Shown here: in pieces, positions 26,022 to 34,387 of the stretch | How the letters are laid out: each line of letters begins with the position of its first letter | Position numbering within the stretch: the first letter of the stretch is position 1 | Assembly (NCBI GenBank): GCA_049514555.1 | Contig: JBEKUY010000011.1 | Location: forward strand, 34,190 to 98,189 | Source: JBEKUY01 sp049514555 | GTDB lineage: Bacteria > Acidobacteriota > Terriglobia > Acidiferrales > UBA7541 | Length of the DNA stretch: 64,000 nucleotides | Reading direction: 5' to 3' | Notes under the pieces: model-generated | Databases searched by the model: none | What the model saw: only the letters and a program-made list of their open reading frames with translations | Told to the model about the DNA's origin: nothing | Translations under genes and position numbers: made by a program

Positions 26022-26747
26022 ATGGCCAAGCTCAGCCTCAAGTTCGAGAAGACGGTGCTCAAGGAAATGCCCGTCGGAAGCCGGCCGATCGGCATCGGGC
26101 GCGCGCCGGACAACGATCTGGCCGTGGATAACTTGGCGATCTCGAACTACCACGCCAAGGTGTATTACGAGGCCGGGCGGCTCGTTGTGGAAGACCTCAA
26201 CAGCCTGAATGGAACCTTCGTAAACGATTTGCGCATCGAGCGCGCCACTTTGCATGACGGCGACTCGATCTGGGTGGGAAAGCACCACATCGACGTGGAC
26301 GAAACCGGAGACGCCCCGGTCCCCTGGGACGCTGGGCGGAAGCACGCCGCGCCCATCATCGACGAAACCGTGGTGCTGGATACCAAGCAGCGCCGCGACA
26401 TGCTGCAGCAGGCCGTGGCGCTCGGCGAAAGGTCGCAGTTTGCTCCCGACCGGTTGAAGATGCCCACCCTCATCGTGCTCCGCGGGCGCACCGACAACCG
26501 GGAATACGTGCTGGCCGATCGTCTGACGGTCATCGGCAAATCAAGCCAGGCCACCGTGCGGTTGAAGGGCTGGTTCAAACCGGAAGTGGCCGCGCAAATC
26601 AACCGCCGCGACGACGGGTTCTATCTGGGTGCCGGCGAGAGAACGCCTACGCTGAACTACATGCCCATCCACGGGCCGACCCGGCTGAACGACGGCGACA
26701 TGATTGAAGTCTGCGGCGTGCGCATGAGTTTCCTGATCCGCGAATAG
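26022..26747 (+). CDS. Protein with two FHA domains
   Basis: 241 aa. FHA domains read phosphothreonine. The first (about 5-95) has the core GIGRAPDNDLAV, NLAISNYHAKVYY and DLNSLNGTFVND, including the conserved Ser-x-x-His and Asn-Gly. The second (about 150-241) is more divergent: LADRLTVIGKSSQATVRLKG ... DGDMIEVCGVRMSFL, and lacks the SxxH pair, so it may not bind phosphopeptides. A short linker with DETVVLDT may itself be a phosphorylation site, as in other FHA proteins (inference). GGAGG lies 8 nt before the ATG, overlapping the PP2C gene end. Confidence 0.9.
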   Translation: MAKLSLKFEKTVLKEMPVGSRPIGIGRAPDNDLAVDNLAISNYHAKVYYEAGRLVVEDLNSLNGTFVNDLRIERATLHDGDSIWVGKHHIDVDETGDAPVPWDAGRKHAAPIIDETVVLDTKQRRDMLQQAVALGERSQFAPDRLKMPTLIVLRGRTDNREYVLADRLTVIGKSSQATVRLKGWFKPEVAAQINRRDDGFYLGAGERTPTLNYMPIHGPTRLNDGDMIEVCGVRMSFLIRE

Positions 26748-26819
26748 TCGTCCAGCCGCCCGGTTCCGCAAAATCCCGCGAGGAAAACGGCGAGCCGCGG
26801 CCTGCGGCACGGTGCCGCC

Positions 26820-27164
26820 CTACCCCGGCGGCCAGCGGAAGGGGCGCCCACCCATGAGATGCAAGTGGAGATGAAAGACGGTCTGGCCGGCGCCGCGGCC
26901 GTTGTTGAAGATGACGCGGTAGCCGTCCGTCAGCTTCTGGTCGCGAGCAATCTGCGCGGCAACGAGCAGCATCTTCCCAAGAACGCCCTGGTCCGAGGGT
27001 TCGCCATCGTGAAGCGCGGCGAAGTGCTTTTTGGGACAGATCAGGATGTGCGTCGGAGCGTGCGGATGGAGATCGTGGAAAGCGAATACCTCGGTATCCT
27101 CGTAAACCGGCTTCGCGGGAAGTTCCTTGCGCTCGATCTTGCAGAAGATACAGTCGTCGGTCAT
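26820..27164 (-). CDS. HIT-family (HinT-like) nucleotide hydrolase
   Basis: 114 aa. Starts MTDDCIFCKIERKELPAKPV, the standard opening of HinT-type proteins, and ends with the histidine triad FHLHLHLMGGRPF. HinT enzymes hydrolyse adenosine phosphoramidates. ATG 27164 is chosen because GGAGG sits 7 nt upstream; an upstream start at 27188 would lie before this ribosome site. Cys residues of DDCIFC may bind zinc, as in related HIT proteins. Confidence 0.93.
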   Translation of the reverse strand: MTDDCIFCKIERKELPAKPVYEDTEVFAFHDLHPHAPTHILICPKKHFAALHDGEPSDQGVLGKMLLVAAQIARDQKLTDGYRVIFNNGRGAGQTVFHLHLHLMGGRPFRWPPG

Positions 27165-27215
27165 GGTCGGCCCTCCGGGATCCACCAATTATAGGCCAGC
27201 GGCGCGCTCCTGTAA

Positions 27216-28019
27216 CTACTGGTTGTCGAGCCGGACGACCTGCGGATCGGCGAATCCTTCCTTCAGGCGCAGCGTGTCGCTGAACTGCTGGGCATCCTCT
27301 TCGCCGGAGATGCGCCCGACGCGGACGCGGTAGAAAAGGCCGCCGGGTGAATCGTATTGCTGGATAAAGATGGGCGAGTAGGACACGGCGAGGCGGTCGC
27401 GCAGGCGCTCGGCATTGGCGCGCTCGAGGAAGGCGCCCACCTGCACGGTAAAGAACCCGGTGGTGGGGTCGATGTCGGAAGAAAGAACTTCGATGCGCAC
27501 TGGCGCGATCCCGGCTGCCACCATATCGAGCTCGCGAGCGGCGCCGAGGGAGAGATCGATGATGCGATTGTCAACGAAAGGGCCGCGGTCGGTGATGCGC
27601 ACGATGGCCGAGTTGTTGTTCAGAAGATTCGTGACCCGGACGAGAGTTTCGAACGGCAGCGTGCGATGCGCGGCGGTGAGTTTGTACATGTCGTAGGTTT
27701 CGCCGTTGGCGGCGCGCCGGCCGTGAAAAGGGACGCCGTACCAGGAGGCGTTGCCTTCTTCCGCATAGCCTGCGGGTGCCGGAGCCGGAGCGACCCTGGG
27801 CCGCGAAGGACTGCTGGCGGGGCCGGAATCGCTCGGGCGATTCACAGGCGCAGGGCGATCGCTGGGCGCCGATGCGGGCGGGGAGACAGACGGCGGGCGG
27901 TTGGCGGCCGTGCGATGCGAGGAGCACCCGGACATGCAAAAAACGCTCAGGAACAGAACGAGGTAAAAAACGTTAGAGAATGGATGGCGGCGAGTGCGCG
28001 CGGCACAGAGAGCAGTCAC
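27216..28019 (-). CDS. rlpA: RlpA-like septal-ring lytic transglycosylase lipoprotein with SPOR domain
   Basis: 267 aa from GTG 28019. The lipoprotein signal ends FCMSGC, and a Pro/Ser-rich spacer follows. The double-psi beta-barrel domain reads GNASWYGVPFHGRRAANGET, MYKLTAAHRTLPFETLVRVT and ITDRGPFVDNRIIDLS with the expected His and Asp residues. The C-terminal SPOR domain (FFTVQVGAFLERANAERLRD) binds denuded glycan at division sites. The frame is open upstream to 28235, but that part overlaps another gene on the same strand and looks non-coding. The preceding small gene ends 13 nt upstream. Confidence 0.88.
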   Translation of the reverse strand: MTALCAARTRRHPFSNVFYLVLFLSVFCMSGCSSHRTAANRPPSVSPPASAPSDRPAPVNRPSDSGPASSPSRPRVAPAPAPAGYAEEGNASWYGVPFHGRRAANGETYDMYKLTAAHRTLPFETLVRVTNLLNNNSAIVRITDRGPFVDNRIIDLSLGAARELDMVAAGIAPVRIEVLSSDIDPTTGFFTVQVGAFLERANAERLRDRLAVSYSPIFIQQYDSPGGLFYRVRVGRISGEEDAQQFSDTLRLKEGFADPQVVRLDNQ

Positions 28020-28032
28020 AGGGCGGCCAGGG

Positions 28033-28278
28033 TCAGGGCTGCGAAGAATTCGAGGAAGATGGCGTCGGAGGCTTGGAGGAGTCGCGTGAGGAAGCGCGCC
28101 CGAGGTGCGCTTCCATCTCGGCTGCGAGTTCGGAAAGCTTGCCGGAAACGCTCCGGAGAATTTCGGCGGCGTGGCGCTCGGCTTCCGGCGCGAAATCCTT
28201 TTCGAGATAGCGATGGAGGCGAACAATTTCTTCATCTACTCTGCGGCCGAATTGTTCAAAGATGTCCATGGTCATCAT
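28033..28278 (-). CDS. Small helical hypothetical protein upstream of rlpA
   Basis: 81 aa at most, from the cluster ATG-ATG-ACC-ATG at 28278-28267. It reads MDIFEQFGRRVDEEIVRLHR, then a charged helix (AERHAAEILRSVSGKLSELA) and a Ser/Pro-rich tail. It is soluble and probably a coiled coil. No family is recognised. It lies directly upstream of rlpA on the same strand, so they may be co-transcribed. The start is uncertain because no strong ribosome site is visible. Confidence 0.5.
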   Translation of the reverse strand: MMTMDIFEQFGRRVDEEIVRLHRYLEKDFAPEAERHAAEILRSVSGKLSELAAEMEAHLGRASSRDSSKPPTPSSSNSSQP

Positions 28279-28442
28279 CTCATCGAATCGAAAAAGGCGC
28301 CCGGCTTGGTTCGCAAAAAGCACCGGGGCTCCGCTCGAAACGGCGCGGGCGGCAAAGGCGCTCGCCGCCGCGAGTCTTTCTCCGCGAAAACCGCGCCGCG
28401 AGAGTATTATAGAACGCTCTGCGCGACCTGCAAGGAGGCAAG

Positions 28443-29348
28443 TTGCCACTTCCTTACCGCTGGCAATGGCGGATCGAACGATGGAAGACCGCGCTGCGCG
28501 GATTTTTCGGCGGCGGCGAGAAGCCTGCTGCGAGACCGCGACTGTGCCCCGCGTGCGGGACGCTCGTGGGCACAACGGCAAAGCGCTGCCATGAGTGCGG
28601 CACCAGCCTGACGTTTTCGTTGACGGCAGCGGGCAAGTCCGTCGGCGAACTTCTGGGCGGCGAGGCTCCGGTCACGCGCGTCTTCCTGGTGATCAACATA
28701 CTGATGTTCGTGGTGAGCTTTCTGGCAACGGCGAGGGCCGCCGGCGGCTTGAGTCTCTTCGGCGGGATCAGCGGCCCGGTCCTCTTCCGGATGGGCGCGA
28801 ACGTGCCCGGAGAACTCTTCAACGGGGAATGGTGGCGCCTCGTGACCGGGATGTTCTTGCACGGCGGACTGATCCACATTGGGTTCAACATGATGGTTCT
28901 TCTCGATATCGGTCCGAACGTGGAGCAGGTTTACGGTTCACCGCGCTATCTGTTTCTGTACGTGGCAACGGGCATGGTGGCGTCCGCGGCGAGCTCGCTG
29001 GTGGGGCATTTTTCCGTGGGCGCGAGCGGCGCCTTGATGGGCTTGGTCGGCCTGATGATCGCCATAACCACGCGGCGCGGCGGCGCGGCGATGAAGATGT
29101 TGCGTGGGCGCCTGCTCATGTGGGCAGGGTCCATTATCGTGATCGGACTCCTCGGGTTCTTTGCCATGGACAATGCCGCTCACATCGGAGGACTCGCGGC
29201 CGGATTCCTTCTGGGGAGAGTCTTCGCCGACCGCGAGCCGATTCCAGGGAGCGAACTGAAGCGTGCCTACGCGCTTGGCTGGCTGGCCGGGCTTGTGGTG
29301 GTGGCCAGCTTTGTCTTGATGCTGCTGAGCTACTGCCGTCCCGCCTAG
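28443..29348 (+). CDS. Rhomboid-family intramembrane serine protease with N-terminal zinc ribbon
   Basis: 301 aa from TTG 28443, supported by AAGGAGG 4 nt upstream. An N-terminal zinc ribbon (CPACGTLVG ... RCHECG, about 35-53) precedes the rhomboid core of six helices. The core has WWRLVTGMFLHGGLIHIGFN, the catalytic Ser in VGASGALMGLVG and the catalytic His in AAHIGGLAAGFLLG, so it should be active. The substrate is unknown. It ends convergent with pgsA. Confidence 0.92.
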   Translation: MPLPYRWQWRIERWKTALRGFFGGGEKPAARPRLCPACGTLVGTTAKRCHECGTSLTFSLTAAGKSVGELLGGEAPVTRVFLVINILMFVVSFLATARAAGGLSLFGGISGPVLFRMGANVPGELFNGEWWRLVTGMFLHGGLIHIGFNMMVLLDIGPNVEQVYGSPRYLFLYVATGMVASAASSLVGHFSVGASGALMGLVGLMIAITTRRGGAAMKMLRGRLLMWAGSIIVIGLLGFFAMDNAAHIGGLAAGFLLGRVFADREPIPGSELKRAYALGWLAGLVVVASFVLMLLSYCRPA

Positions 29349-29436
29349 TCTCCTGAAAACGTGTTGGCTGCTGAGCCGAAGCGTTCGGGGACATCTTCCC
29401 GAATCAGCGCGGACATGTCTCCAAGCGAAGAAGCTC

Positions 29437-29991
29437 TTACGAGGAGCTGCTGAGGCGGCGGGCAATGATGATGCTGTAGTGGAAGCCCGAGAAAACGGTG
29501 AAACCGGCGACGACGTACACCAGGACCCGATTGACGGGCACGAGCCAGTGCCAGCCGGTGGCAGCGGCAAGAACGATGGCAAAAACGAGAATAATCTGCA
29601 CCATCGTGGTGAACTTGCCGTAGATGGTGGGCGGAAACGGCCGGTACCCTGAGCTGAGAAGGATCACGGCGGCAACCACCAGGATGATGACGTCGCGGCT
29701 CAGGACCAGGATGGTGAGCCACCAAGTGAGCCGCCTCTCGAACGCCAGGATCAGGAAAGACGAAGAGAGGAGCAACTTATCCGCGATGGGATCAAGATAG
29801 GCGCCGAGCGCAGTGCCCTGGTTGAGGCGGCGCGCCAGCAGACCATCAGCTCCGTCGGAGAGCGCGGAGATGATGAGGACGGCGAGCGCCCAGCCATAGC
29901 GCTCATAAAGAATCAGAATCAGAAACAGCGGCAGGAACCCGAGCCGGAGAAGCGTGATCTGATTGGGGACGGTCCATTTGAGCCTGGGCAT
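29437..29991 (-). CDS. pgsA: CDP-diacylglycerol--glycerol-3-phosphate 3-phosphatidyltransferase
   Basis: 184 aa membrane enzyme making phosphatidylglycerol phosphate for anionic phospholipids. It opens PRLKWTVPNQITLLRLGFLP, as in PgsA, and carries the complete CDP-alcohol phosphotransferase motif SDGADGLLARRLNQGTALG continuing AYLDPIADK. Several hydrophobic helices follow. Related family members make cardiolipin or other phospholipids, so the exact product is inferred from the N-terminal similarity. Confidence 0.9.
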   Translation of the reverse strand: MPRLKWTVPNQITLLRLGFLPLFLILILYERYGWALAVLIISALSDGADGLLARRLNQGTALGAYLDPIADKLLLSSSFLILAFERRLTWWLTILVLSRDVIILVVAAVILLSSGYRPFPPTIYGKFTTMVQIILVFAIVLAAATGWHWLVPVNRVLVYVVAGFTVFSGFHYSIIIARRLSSSS

Positions 29992-30025
29992 TGGTTGAGA
30001 TGATAACCCAGCTCAGGCGCAATTG

Positions 30026-30334
30026 TCAGGCGAACTGAGCGAGGTATTCGGTGACCGTGAGGCCCACCTTGCGCTCGAAGAGTTCGGCCATCGAGGGGAT
30101 GGAGCCGGAAGGCTCGTCGAGGGCCACGCGCTCGACGCGGTTCATCGGGAAGAAGAGCGTCGGCAACGCGACGCGCTCGCCTTCGGGATCGAGGATGCGC
30201 CGGATGAAATCGTTGAAGGAATTCAGATCGATGGCGCGGAGCGTAATCCCCGCGGGCTCAGTGGCCACGAGCTCGCCCCAGAGTCTTTCCTTCGGGTTCT
30301 GAAGGCTGACGACGACGATCGAGTGAGCGTCCAT
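30026..30334 (-). CDS. Conserved hypothetical protein upstream of pgsA
   Basis: 102 aa from ATG 30334 (MDAHSIVVVSLQNPKERLWG). The first half is beta-rich and Sm-like in rhythm (GELVATEPAGITLRAIDLNS); the second ends with PSMAELFERKVGLTVTEYL. There is no signal peptide or membrane segment. It lies 34 nt upstream of pgsA on the same strand, so it is probably co-transcribed. An earlier in-frame start at 30385 adds a Cys-rich leader that looks spurious. Function unknown. Confidence 0.65.
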   Translation of the reverse strand: MDAHSIVVVSLQNPKERLWGELVATEPAGITLRAIDLNSFNDFIRRILDPEGERVALPTLFFPMNRVERVALDEPSGSIPSMAELFERKVGLTVTEYLAQFA

Positions 30335-30483
30335 GTTCGGCCTGGAGAGCAAGCCTCGATAAAGATTACAGCATCCGCTCTCCAATGGGCCGGGCTTTGC
30401 GGAAAGAGTGACGAGTGGGCGGTCCCCGGTGATTTGTGGCCAGCGACGGCGCGCCCGCCCGCTTCATGGCTCGCGAGCGGCGC

Positions 30484-31368
30484 TCACTTCAAATCGTGGA
30501 GGAGTTTGTAGAGTTCGTTGGCCGCGTCGAAATCGGCCTCGAGCTCCCGCGAGGCCAGGCGTTCACGGATATCGTCGAGGCGGGAGGAAAGAAGATCGAT
30601 GGCGCCGGCGATGTTGTCGCGATTGGTCAGGAGAATATCGCGCCAGGTGGAATAGGAGCTTCCCGCGAGGCGCAACGAATCGCGGAGCCCCGGACCCGCC
30701 AGCGTGACCGGCAGGCCGTTTTCATCCAGCCGTTCGTAGAGGAAAGACGCCAGGGCCACAGCGACGATTTGCGGCAGATGCGAGGCGAGCGCCACCGCGC
30801 GGTCGTGCTGCTCGGGCCCGATCCAAAGGGGACGCGCGCCGATTCGCTCGACAAGAGAAAGAAACTCTCGGACGCGCGCGTCGCCACGCACCTTCTCCCC
30901 CACGACGAGAGCGTACGTCGTGTTTTGAAACAGGTCCGCTTCGGCGTGGGCGATGCCGGCGACTTCTTTTCCCGCCATCGGATGCGCCGGAAGCATGAGG
31001 GGGAGCTTGCCGGCCCCGCGAGCAGCGATTTCATCGGCCAGGCGGCAGATGCGAAGCTTGGTGCTCGCGGCGTCCGTGACCAGTGCGCCGGGGGCGGCCA
31101 GCCGCATGATTTCGGGAAGTTGGTCCACGATCGCGCCGATGGGCAGAGCGATGTAGACGAGGTCCGCACCCTCGAGCGCGGGAGCGAGATCGCCGGAAAA
31201 GGCCTCCTGGACGGCGCCCTTGGCGAGCGCTTCCTGCGCGCGACCGCCGCGGTTCCAGCCAGCGACGCGGATTTCAGGGGCGAACTTGCGCAGGGCGAGC
31301 CCGAAGGAGCCGCCAATGAGGCCGGTGCCCAGAATGACAGCGCGGCGAAAAGGCGGAGCTCCGGGCAT
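30484..31368 (-). CDS. tyrA: Prephenate dehydrogenase
   Basis: 294 aa. Oxidises prephenate to 4-hydroxyphenylpyruvate with NAD(P) for tyrosine synthesis (some homologues use arogenate). The Rossmann loop AVILGTGLIGGSFGLAL is at the start, followed by VTDAASTK, and the substrate-site His is in LPAHPMAGKE. The helical dimer domain includes ALASHLPQIVAVALASFL. It starts 3 nt after the DAHP synthase stop and is the last gene of the aromatic operon apart from the weakly linked gene at 30334. Confidence 0.93.
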   Translation of the reverse strand: MPGAPPFRRAVILGTGLIGGSFGLALRKFAPEIRVAGWNRGGRAQEALAKGAVQEAFSGDLAPALEGADLVYIALPIGAIVDQLPEIMRLAAPGALVTDAASTKLRICRLADEIAARGAGKLPLMLPAHPMAGKEVAGIAHAEADLFQNTTYALVVGEKVRGDARVREFLSLVERIGARPLWIGPEQHDRAVALASHLPQIVAVALASFLYERLDENGLPVTLAGPGLRDSLRLAGSSYSTWRDILLTNRDNIAGAIDLLSSRLDDIRERLASRELEADFDAANELYKLLHDLK

Positions 31369-31371
31369 GGT

Positions 31372-32391
31372 TCAACCGATGCAGCGGCCGACTGCTGCCG
31401 CGATGATTCGCAGTTCGCCCATGAGCTGCGCGAATTGATCGGTGAAGAGCGATTGCGCGCCGTCGGACAGGGCGTGCTCGGGGTCGTTGTGCACCTCGAT
31501 CAGCAAGCCGTCGGCGCCGGCAGCCACCGCGGCGCGGGCCATGGGCGCGACCTTATCGCGCCGGCCGGTGCCGTGCGAGGGGTCCGCCAGAATGGGCAAA
31601 TGCGAGAGCTTCTGGATGACGGGGATGGCGGCGATGTCCAGAGTGTTCCGCGTGTAAGTCTCGAACGTGCGAATGCCGCGCTCGCAGAGGGCCACGCTGT
31701 AATTCCCGCCGCTGAGGATGTATTCGGCGCTCAAGAGAAGCTCTTCGATTGTGGCGGACATGCCGCGCTTCAACAGCACCGGCTTCTTCACCTCGCCGAG
31801 GGCGCGGAGGAGATGGTAGTTCTGCATGTTGCGCGCGCCCACCTGCAGAACGTCGGCGTACTCGAGCATCATGGGCATCTGCGATGGGTCCATGATTTCG
31901 GTGACCACGACGAGCTTGTTCCTATCCGCGGCGTCGCGCATGTAGCGCAGTCCTATTTCGCCGAGACCCTGAAACGAATACGGCGAGGAGCGCGGCTTGA
32001 AAGCCCCGCCGCGGAGGAGCTTCGCCCCGGCTTTGGCCACGCTTTCGGCCACGGCCTGAATCTGCTCGGCGGACTCTACCGAGCAGGGACCGGCCGCGAC
32101 GACGACTTCCTTGCCGCCGATGCGCACCCCTCGGCCCACGTCCAGCACGCTGCCCTCGGGACGGAATTGCCGGCTGGCCAGCTTGTAAGGTTGCGTGATG
32201 CGCATCACTTCGCGCACGCCATCGAGCAGCTCGATATCGCGATGATCGAACTCGGCGGGCGCGCCCACGGCGCCAAGGACGGTGTGGCTGGCGCCCGTGG
32301 AGCGATGTACATCGAAACCGATTTCCACGAGGCGGTCGATTACGTGCTGGATCTGCTCGTCCGAAGCTCCTGCCTGCATCACGACGACCAT
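31372..32391 (-). CDS. aroF: 3-deoxy-7-phosphoheptulonate (DAHP) synthase, AroF/type I-beta
   Basis: 339 aa. First step of the shikimate pathway, condensing PEP and erythrose 4-phosphate. The N-terminal ferredoxin-like regulatory domain (about 1-70; VVVMQAGASDEQIQHVIDRL) is typical of the I-beta class with feedback control. The barrel has VVAAGPCSVES, GGAFKPRSSPYSFQGLG, the metal-site Cys in that AGPC motif, and LADPSHGTGRRDKV. It sits between chorismate mutase and tyrA, as expected for aromatic synthesis. Confidence 0.94.
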   Translation of the reverse strand: MVVVMQAGASDEQIQHVIDRLVEIGFDVHRSTGASHTVLGAVGAPAEFDHRDIELLDGVREVMRITQPYKLASRQFRPEGSVLDVGRGVRIGGKEVVVAAGPCSVESAEQIQAVAESVAKAGAKLLRGGAFKPRSSPYSFQGLGEIGLRYMRDAADRNKLVVVTEIMDPSQMPMMLEYADVLQVGARNMQNYHLLRALGEVKKPVLLKRGMSATIEELLLSAEYILSGGNYSVALCERGIRTFETYTRNTLDIAAIPVIQKLSHLPILADPSHGTGRRDKVAPMARAAVAAGADGLLIEVHNDPEHALSDGAQSLFTDQFAQLMGELRIIAAAVGRCIG

Positions 32392-32414
32392 GGTGTCTGG
32401 CCTACCCTTTCCCG

Positions 32415-32744
32415 TCAGTCCCCGCGAGACCGGGGCGGTTTCGATCCTGGTTCAGCACTCTCTCCGCGCGGCTCATCCGGGTGCATGGCGGTGCGTTCGA
32501 CCGAGCGCGCTTCGTCTAGGATGCGCTCAAACAGGCGCCGGATGGCCGTGTTCGGCAGCGGCCCAGGATTCGCCCGCTCGGCGTTCTCAAGCACCTCGCG
32601 CTCGCGATCGGGTTGATAGAGCGGCAGATGATCGGTGCGCTTGAGGTGCCCGACCTCGATCGCGCACTGGGAGCGCTCGTTGAGCAACGTGACCAGCTTG
32701 CGGTCAATCTCGTCAATGCGGCGACGCCAGTCATCAAGGTTCAC
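32415..32744 (-). CDS. aroQ: Chorismate mutase, AroQ type, stand-alone
   Basis: 109 aa. Converts chorismate to prephenate, feeding tyrA just downstream. AroQ helices are clear: LDDWRRRIDEIDRKLVTLLN with the Arg and Asp residues of the active site, IEVGHLKRTDHLPLYQPDRE and IRRLFERILDEARSVER. The last 25 residues are a Pro/Arg-rich tail. It is not fused to prephenate dehydratase or dehydrogenase. The DAHP synthase gene begins 23 nt after its stop. Confidence 0.92.
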   Translation of the reverse strand: MNLDDWRRRIDEIDRKLVTLLNERSQCAIEVGHLKRTDHLPLYQPDREREVLENAERANPGPLPNTAIRRLFERILDEARSVERTAMHPDEPRGESAEPGSKPPRSRGD

Positions 32745-32858
32745 AATTCGGCCTCACACGAAGACCAACAATCGACAGCTCGGGTCAGACAACGCTCGCC
32801 TGCCCCCGGAATGACAAGAATCATACAGGCACAACGCCATCCCGCAAACAGTCTCGCG

Positions 32859-33728
32859 CTAGGGGAGGGCCTCCCGCCGGCTCATGCCGCTGCGCGCAGC
32901 GCGTTTGAGCGCCGCCATGCGTTCCGCAAGGGCCGCGCAAGCAGCATCAATCGCGGCGGCGGAAGGGCTGTCTCCAGACGCCTCGCGCTCGATGTCCGAG
33001 ACGAGCGCGGAGCCGACAACCGCGGCATCGGCGAGTCCGCCGAGAATGGAGACGTGGCCCGGTAGGGAAATGCCGAAGCCCACCGCGATGGGCAGCTTCG
33101 TCGCGGCGCGAGCGCGGCGCAGGAGCGCGGGCAAATCTTCAGACAGCGAAACCTTCGCGCCGGTCACGCCGGTGCGGGAGACGACATACAGGAAGCCGGA
33201 GGAACACGCGGCAATCAGGGCCAAGCGAGCATCGGTGGACGTCGGCGCGGCCAGAAAGATGGTATCCAGGCCGCGCGCCGAAACGGCACGCCGATAGTCG
33301 GCGGCTTCCTCCGGAGTGAGGTCGGTGATGAGCACGCCGTCGGCGCCGGCATCCGCGGCCGCAGAGGCGAACTTGTCGAGACCCATCTGAAGCACGGGGT
33401 TGTAATAGCTGAAGAGGACGATCGGGACTTTCGTGGAACGGCGCAGGTCGCGCACAAGCGCAAGAATCTTTTCGAGCGTTGTGCCGCTCTTCAAGGCGCG
33501 TTCGCTGGCGCGCTGAATCGTAGGTCCATCAGCGACCGGATCGCTGAACGGGACGCCGAGTTCGATGATGTCCGCGCCCGCTTCGGCCAGCGCCAAGACG
33601 AAGCGCCGCGTGGCCTCGAGCGTCGGATCGCCCGCGGTGATGTACGCCACGATACCCAGTTCGCCGCTCGCCTTCAGCTGCTCAAACTGTCGCCCGATTC
33701 GAGTCTGCGTTCCCACAGTAAAGGCCAT
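32859..33728 (-). CDS. trpA: Tryptophan synthase alpha chain
   Basis: 289 aa TIM barrel that releases indole from indole-3-glycerol phosphate and passes it to TrpB. The catalytic Glu and Asp are in IIELGVPFSDPVADGPTIQR; YYNPVLQMGLDKF and FLYVVSRTGVTGAK are also standard, as is PIAVGFGIS. ATG 33728 directly follows GGGAGGAGG; an in-frame ATG at 33743 is possible. Between it and trpB lies an unrelated secreted protein gene, which is unusual. Confidence 0.94.
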   Translation of the reverse strand: MAFTVGTQTRIGRQFEQLKASGELGIVAYITAGDPTLEATRRFVLALAEAGADIIELGVPFSDPVADGPTIQRASERALKSGTTLEKILALVRDLRRSTKVPIVLFSYYNPVLQMGLDKFASAAADAGADGVLITDLTPEEAADYRRAVSARGLDTIFLAAPTSTDARLALIAACSSGFLYVVSRTGVTGAKVSLSEDLPALLRRARAATKLPIAVGFGISLPGHVSILGGLADAAVVGSALVSDIEREASGDSPSAAAIDAACAALAERMAALKRAARSGMSRREALP

Positions 33729-33760
33729 CCTCCTCCCAGCCATCGCCACAATGCTTTCTT

Positions 33761-34381
33761 CTAATAAATCCGGCCGCAGTCCGTGACTTTGACGTCTCGG
33801 GCTTCCTCCCACCCCTTCTCAGACTTTCGCAGAAAATAAAACATGCTGTCACCGCACAGGTTTCCACAGATGTACTCGACGAAAGCGACTGCCCGAGTTC
33901 TCTTATCGTCGAATCCGACTGCCGCGACATAGTAGGTGCCGGATCGGATGCGCTCTCGAATAAGCCTTCCGAACTCTGCTTTGCTGAGGGCCTTGTCTTC
34001 ATCAGTCGGCGGACTCGCAGCCACGGGTGCAGCGAGTTGATATGTCTTTTTGAGGGAGAATCGCTGCCGAAGCAAAAATCTCGTGCGTATCTGCTTGTCA
34101 AAATCTTCAGAGGCGGTCTGAAACTCAGCCGGAATCACCGAACACTGAGCTTTGATTTCAGCAAGGTATTTCCCTGAAGGAGTAAGAGGATGAATCCTAA
34201 CCGTCTCATTCTTCCAGATGTCAATCCCAGTATTCAAAAGGACCGACAATACTTCGTAGCCGTCCCGGTCCTCATAGAGAGGTAGCTGTGTTTTCTGGTG
34301 TTTCGTCTGTGCGTGAGGGCCGGGCAGAACCAACAACGAGCACAGAAGCCCGACGGCCAAAATTTCAATCCTGGGTCTCAT
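33761..34381 (-). CDS. Secreted hypothetical protein inserted between trpB and trpA
   Basis: 206 aa. Signal peptide (EILAVGLLCSLLVLPGPHAQ), then a soluble domain with YEDRDGYEVLSVLLNTGID, a long charged middle and FVEYICGNLCGDSMFYFLRK near the end. Two cysteines in CGNLCG may form a disulfide. No tryptophan-related motif is present, and the DNA is lower in GC than the flanking trp genes. It begins 6 nt after the trpB stop and would be carried on the trp transcript. Family not recognised. Confidence 0.7.
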   Translation of the reverse strand: MRPRIEILAVGLLCSLLVLPGPHAQTKHQKTQLPLYEDRDGYEVLSVLLNTGIDIWKNETVRIHPLTPSGKYLAEIKAQCSVIPAEFQTASEDFDKQIRTRFLLRQRFSLKKTYQLAAPVAASPPTDEDKALSKAEFGRLIRERIRSGTYYVAAVGFDDKRTRAVAFVEYICGNLCGDSMFYFLRKSEKGWEEARDVKVTDCGRIY

Positions 34382-34387
34382 GTGTGC

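Noticed and set aside
30436..32616. 726-codon plus-strand ORF opposite tyrA, aroF and chorismate mutase
   Set aside because: Spans three recognised genes on the other strand and has Arg/His/Asp-rich composition without motifs.
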